A DNA stretch of 7,906 nucleotides, taken from contig USPE01000082.1 of assembly GCA_900556545.1 (NCBI GenBank), forward strand, positions 1 to 7,906, read 5' to 3'. The notes under the pieces were generated by a model that was not told the origin of the DNA, searched no databases, and saw only the letters and a program-made list of their open reading frames with translations. The position numbers and the translations under genes are program-made. Shown piece after piece: positions 4,957-7,906 of the stretch. Source of the DNA: an uncultured Peptococcaceae bacterium. GTDB lineage: Bacteria; Bacillota; Peptococcia; Peptococcales; Peptococcaceae. Position 1 is the first letter of the stretch; every line of letters begins with the position of its first letter.

Positions 4957-7906
4957 ATGATGCAAAAGAAAAAATTAGTCGCACTGCTATTGCTAATCGC
5001 CATGTTGTTTACCCTGCTGCCGACAGCGGCAATGGCGGAAACAGAAGCAGCAACAGTCAGTATTACCGCTAGTGAGGGCGCTGCGGTACAGTTGTTTACA
5101 CAGACCAAAAATTATGTCAGTGAAGAAATAGAGTCAATAGATACTATTAATAATGCGGACGGTACAGTTACCTATCAGTTTGCAACCAATGCTAATAGTT
5201 TGACATATCGAATTAGTAAGGAACACTATATCACAAAAGCTGGCAATGTAGATGTAGGTGATCAGCTTACGGTCGTTTATACAGATAATGATTTGTACGC
5301 CAATGTAAAACCGACTGTAGAAACATATAAAGAAGCAAATGTATTATTGAACATTAATAAACAAAATCATTTACGATTGCAGCAAGGTGAAACATTCCGT
5401 TTGCGGGCTTATCGTAGCTGGCAGATTACTAATAGCGATGTTGGCAATATTATGATTGAGCCGGATTTTCATTATGAAGTATTGTCCGGAGAGGATGTAA
5501 TCTCTTTAGAGCATGTGATTTCGGGTAATGGAAATGCCACGGGTAATTGGCTGGATATTACAGCCAAACAAGAAGGTACTGCAATTCTTGAAGTGACTTA
5601 TGATGCGATAGATATTGCAAAGCAAGGTGTTTATGGTGCCTGTAACTCTAAACGTACCGGATTGGTAGTGGTACAAGTGGGCGATACTGCTGATGATGTA
5701 GATTTAGGCATTGAATGCTACAGCAGCAATGCGCTTACTTACGATAAAGAACATGCACAGCCTTGGGATAGTGAGTTTGATACACTGTATTTTACAGGCA
5801 ATGAGGGTGAGTTGCAGTTAAAACCAACTGTGACAACTGGCAGTGCTGTGACCATTAGTAAACTGGAGGTCAGCCATGATAATGGTGGACAGTGGAAAGC
5901 GTTGCAAAAGGATAAGGATTCCGAACACTATGTGGCCACTATTGTAGCAGGTAATAATCTGATTCGGGCAACAAAATCGGATTCTACCACACCATCTGCG
6001 TATCAGTTGGTGCGTGGTGAAAAAGCAGATGTAAGAGTCTATAACCGTACCAACCCAGGCGAAGCATTGGCAGCAGGCGATAAAGTTTGTGTAATGTTAG
6101 ATGGGCTGCATATTCCAGTTGGAAAAATGGCTGGAATATATAACCCCGCTATGGCAATGTGGGGGGGAACAGCAACAAATTTATCATACCGGATGGAAGA
6201 AGAACGTTTAACCGGAACTGGCACAGAGCAGTATAAGTTTATTACAGATAATAATTTTATAGAATTTACTTTAACGGAAACAGTGAACTTGAAAGAAGGC
6301 TATATATTAGGAGGACTATGGGGCTCCGACCCTGGTGCCCATCGAGCCTTAACTGATGAAGGTAATCTGCCTAATTTAGATGCACCTACAGGAGAATATA
6401 TTCGCAGTATTTTGCCGGATATAACAGTGACCGTTGGGCAGCAGCCATCTGCCAATCGTGCGCCGGAATTAGCTGGTGCTGATTCTGCACAGGAATCCAT
6501 TGAATTAGGGAAAACATACTTTGCATATGTGAATGAGTTTTTCAAAGATGTTGATCATGATGCACTAACTTATACCGTTTCTGTCAATGGAGCAGCTGCG
6601 CAAACTATAAACGCAAACTATGAGTTTAAACCAAATGAAACTGGCGAATACAAGCTAGTGTTCAAAGCCAACGATGGGCAGGCTGATAGTCCTGCTTATA
6701 CAGTAACTTTAACTGTAACCGACTCCGGATCTTCCGGCGGTGGCGGAGATACTGATGATGACATTTATTTTGATATGGGCGGTCAGCCCATTGCCGGTTA
6801 CATTACCATGAGCGTTGTGGATAATGCCAAACGGCCGGCCGGCTCCAATAGCCCTGCTGCGTTGGGCACTATCATTGCGTCGGTGAAGGTGCCATATGCC
6901 GCTGGTGATACAGTAGCAGGGGTAACATTGCGCTTGCTGAATGCCTACGGTATGAAGGCGGAGTATACAGGCAGTACAACCGGCAATTTCTATTTGGCAT
7001 CTATTGAGACACCGGATGGTTGGTTAGGCGAATTTGATGCAGGCAGCGGTTCGGGCTGGATGTTTACCTGTGACGGAGTGTTCCCGGAAGTGGGGGCAGC
7101 AGATATCCTTGCAGAAACTGCGGATACTGTTTGCTGGAAATATACCAGTGCGTTGGGTGAAGATATTGGCGGCGGCGGTGGTGCCGGCACTGTCAAACCG
7201 GAAGACGGCAAAGTGCCTGCGGAACTGCCAACCACCGGCACCGGCGTGACGGACTTGATTGGTTCTATCGGCGCTATTGATAAAAACAGCGGTGAAGTAT
7301 TGAAAGCTGCTCGTGAAGCCTATGATAAACTGAGTGAGGAAGAAAAGAAACTGGTAGAAAATTATGACCAGCTGGTGGCGGCCGAGCAGGAATATCAGCG
7401 GTTAACCAGTCCGCTGCCTTTTGCAGATGTGCCGGAAAAACATTGGGCGCAGGAAGCCATTCATTATATCTACAGCAAAGATTTGATGCGCGGTGTGGAT
7501 GACAATCAGTTTGCGCCGGAGGCAGAGGTCAACCGGGCTATGCTGGTTACCATGCTGTATCGGTTGGAAGGAACACCAACTGCAACAACAAGCAATTCTT
7601 TTGCCGATGTGGCTGATAACAGCTGGTACACCGAGTCCATCTTATGGGCCAGCGCCAATCATCTGGTCAGCGGTTATGGCAAAAATCAGTTTGGACCGGA
7701 AGATGGCATAACCAGAGAGCAGCTGGCAGTGGTGTTGCTGCGCTACAGTCAGTATAAAAATTATGACACCAGCAAAACTGCCGATTTAAGCCGTTTTGCT
7801 GATGGGGAGCAAATCAGCAGCTGGGCTGCGCCTGCCCTTGCCTGGGCCAATGCAGAAGGCCTGATAACAGGACGGGGCAAAACAACTATGGCGCCGCAAG
7901 GCACTG
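4957..7906 (+). CDS. Large secreted SLH-domain surface protein (3' end outside window)
   Basis: Exported cell-wall protein, open for 983 codons to the window edge with no internal stop or frameshift. Order: signal peptide 1-27 (QKKK, hydrophobic core, AMA|E); an ectodomain of about 470 residues that I cannot assign, with beta-rich segments and stretches such as GLHIPVGKMAGIYNPAMAMW; a cadherin-like domain at about 500-588 (NRAPELAG, FFKDVDHDALTYTVSVNG, YKLVFKANDG); a Gly/Ser-Asp linker (590-603); a DUF4430-like domain at about 640-738 with the hallmark GSGSGWMF (696-703) and DTVCWKYTSALGEDIG; a Gly-rich linker containing LPTTG (757-761); a helical motif with AREAYDKLSEEEKKLVENYD (about 766-817); and SLH repeats at 821-874, 881-938 and from about 944, the third being cut off. 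SLH repeats bind pyruvylated wall polysaccharide, so the protein is probably anchored at its C terminus. GC rises from about 30-43% in the ectodomain to about 57% after nt 6720. Its role, such as adhesion or binding, is unknown. Confidence 0.92.
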   Translation, partial: MMQKKKLVALLLLIAMLFTLLPTAAMAETEAATVSITASEGAAVQLFTQTKNYVSEEIESIDTINNADGTVTYQFATNANSLTYRISKEHYITKAGNVDVGDQLTVVYTDNDLYANVKPTVETYKEANVLLNINKQNHLRLQQGETFRLRAYRSWQITNSDVGNIMIEPDFHYEVLSGEDVISLEHVISGNGNATGNWLDITAKQEGTAILEVTYDAIDIAKQGVYGACNSKRTGLVVVQVGDTADDVDLGIECYSSNALTYDKEHAQPWDSEFDTLYFTGNEGELQLKPTVTTGSAVTISKLEVSHDNGGQWKALQKDKDSEHYVATIVAGNNLIRATKSDSTTPSAYQLVRGEKADVRVYNRTNPGEALAAGDKVCVMLDGLHIPVGKMAGIYNPAMAMWGGTATNLSYRMEEERLTGTGTEQYKFITDNNFIEFTLTETVNLKEGYILGGLWGSDPGAHRALTDEGNLPNLDAPTGEYIRSILPDITVTVGQQPSANRAPELAGADSAQESIELGKTYFAYVNEFFKDVDHDALTYTVSVNGAAAQTINANYEFKPNETGEYKLVFKANDGQADSPAYTVTLTVTDSGSSGGGGDTDDDIYFDMGGQPIAGYITMSVVDNAKRPAGSNSPAALGTIIASVKVPYAAGDTVAGVTLRLLNAYGMKAEYTGSTTGNFYLASIETPDGWLGEFDAGSGSGWMFTCDGVFPEVGAADILAETADTVCWKYTSALGEDIGGGGGAGTVKPEDGKVPAELPTTGTGVTDLIGSIGAIDKNSGEVLKAAREAYDKLSEEEKKLVENYDQLVAAEQEYQRLTSPLPFADVPEKHWAQEAIHYIYSKDLMRGVDDNQFAPEAEVNRAMLVTMLYRLEGTPTATTSNSFADVADNSWYTESILWASANHLVSGYGKNQFGPEDGITREQLAVVLLRYSQYKNYDTSKTADLSRFADGEQISSWAAPALAWANAEGLITGRGKTTMAPQGT

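Overview
The window looks like chromosomal DNA of a Gram-positive anaerobe of the Bacillota, probably class Clostridia and possibly gut-associated. Pointers are Clostridia-style SLH domains, a DUF4430-type wall-protein domain, an ECF sigma factor paired with a DUF4367-like anti-sigma protein, strong AGGAGG/AGGGGG ribosome binding sites, and a sequence matching the Bacillus parS (Spo0J/ParB) site. The genus cannot be fixed from sequence alone. Base composition changes sharply several times, so this is a mosaic, accessory-rich region.

Layout. (1) 1-776: C-terminal part of a GC-rich large serine recombinase, probably the end of an integrated element. An AT-rich, mostly non-coding strip follows (777-1136) and holds a 14-codon reading frame that may be a junction remnant. 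(2) 1137-2899: a compact plus-strand module of an ECF sigma factor, its translationally coupled membrane anti-sigma protein, and a small secreted protein whose ribosome binding site lies inside a predicted hairpin. A strong bidirectional terminator (2934-2976) ends the module. (3) 2985-4310, minus strand: a BrnQ-type branched-chain amino acid transporter with a good sigma-A promoter and two dyad symmetries upstream. (4) 4311-4956: a 646-bp divergent intergenic region containing the brnQ control region, an imperfect palindrome of about 170 bp, a perfect 20-bp palindrome containing the parS consensus, and two smaller dyads. (5) 4957-7906: a large secreted surface protein (signal peptide, AT-rich ectodomain, cadherin-like domain, DUF4430-like domain, helical motif, SLH repeats) that runs off the window end.

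How they may work together. The sigma/anti-sigma pair is built to report an envelope signal: the anti-sigma protein has one membrane segment and an outside domain. Candidate outputs are the small secreted protein and perhaps the SLH protein. Both begin with ATG-ATG, a signal peptide and the same 12-nt leader block; control of either by this sigma factor is inference. BrnQ looks like an unrelated housekeeping neighbour. The points most worth a second look are the parS site beside the long palindrome, the hairpin over the ribosome binding site, and the abrupt AT-rich replacement of the anti-sigma ectodomain.
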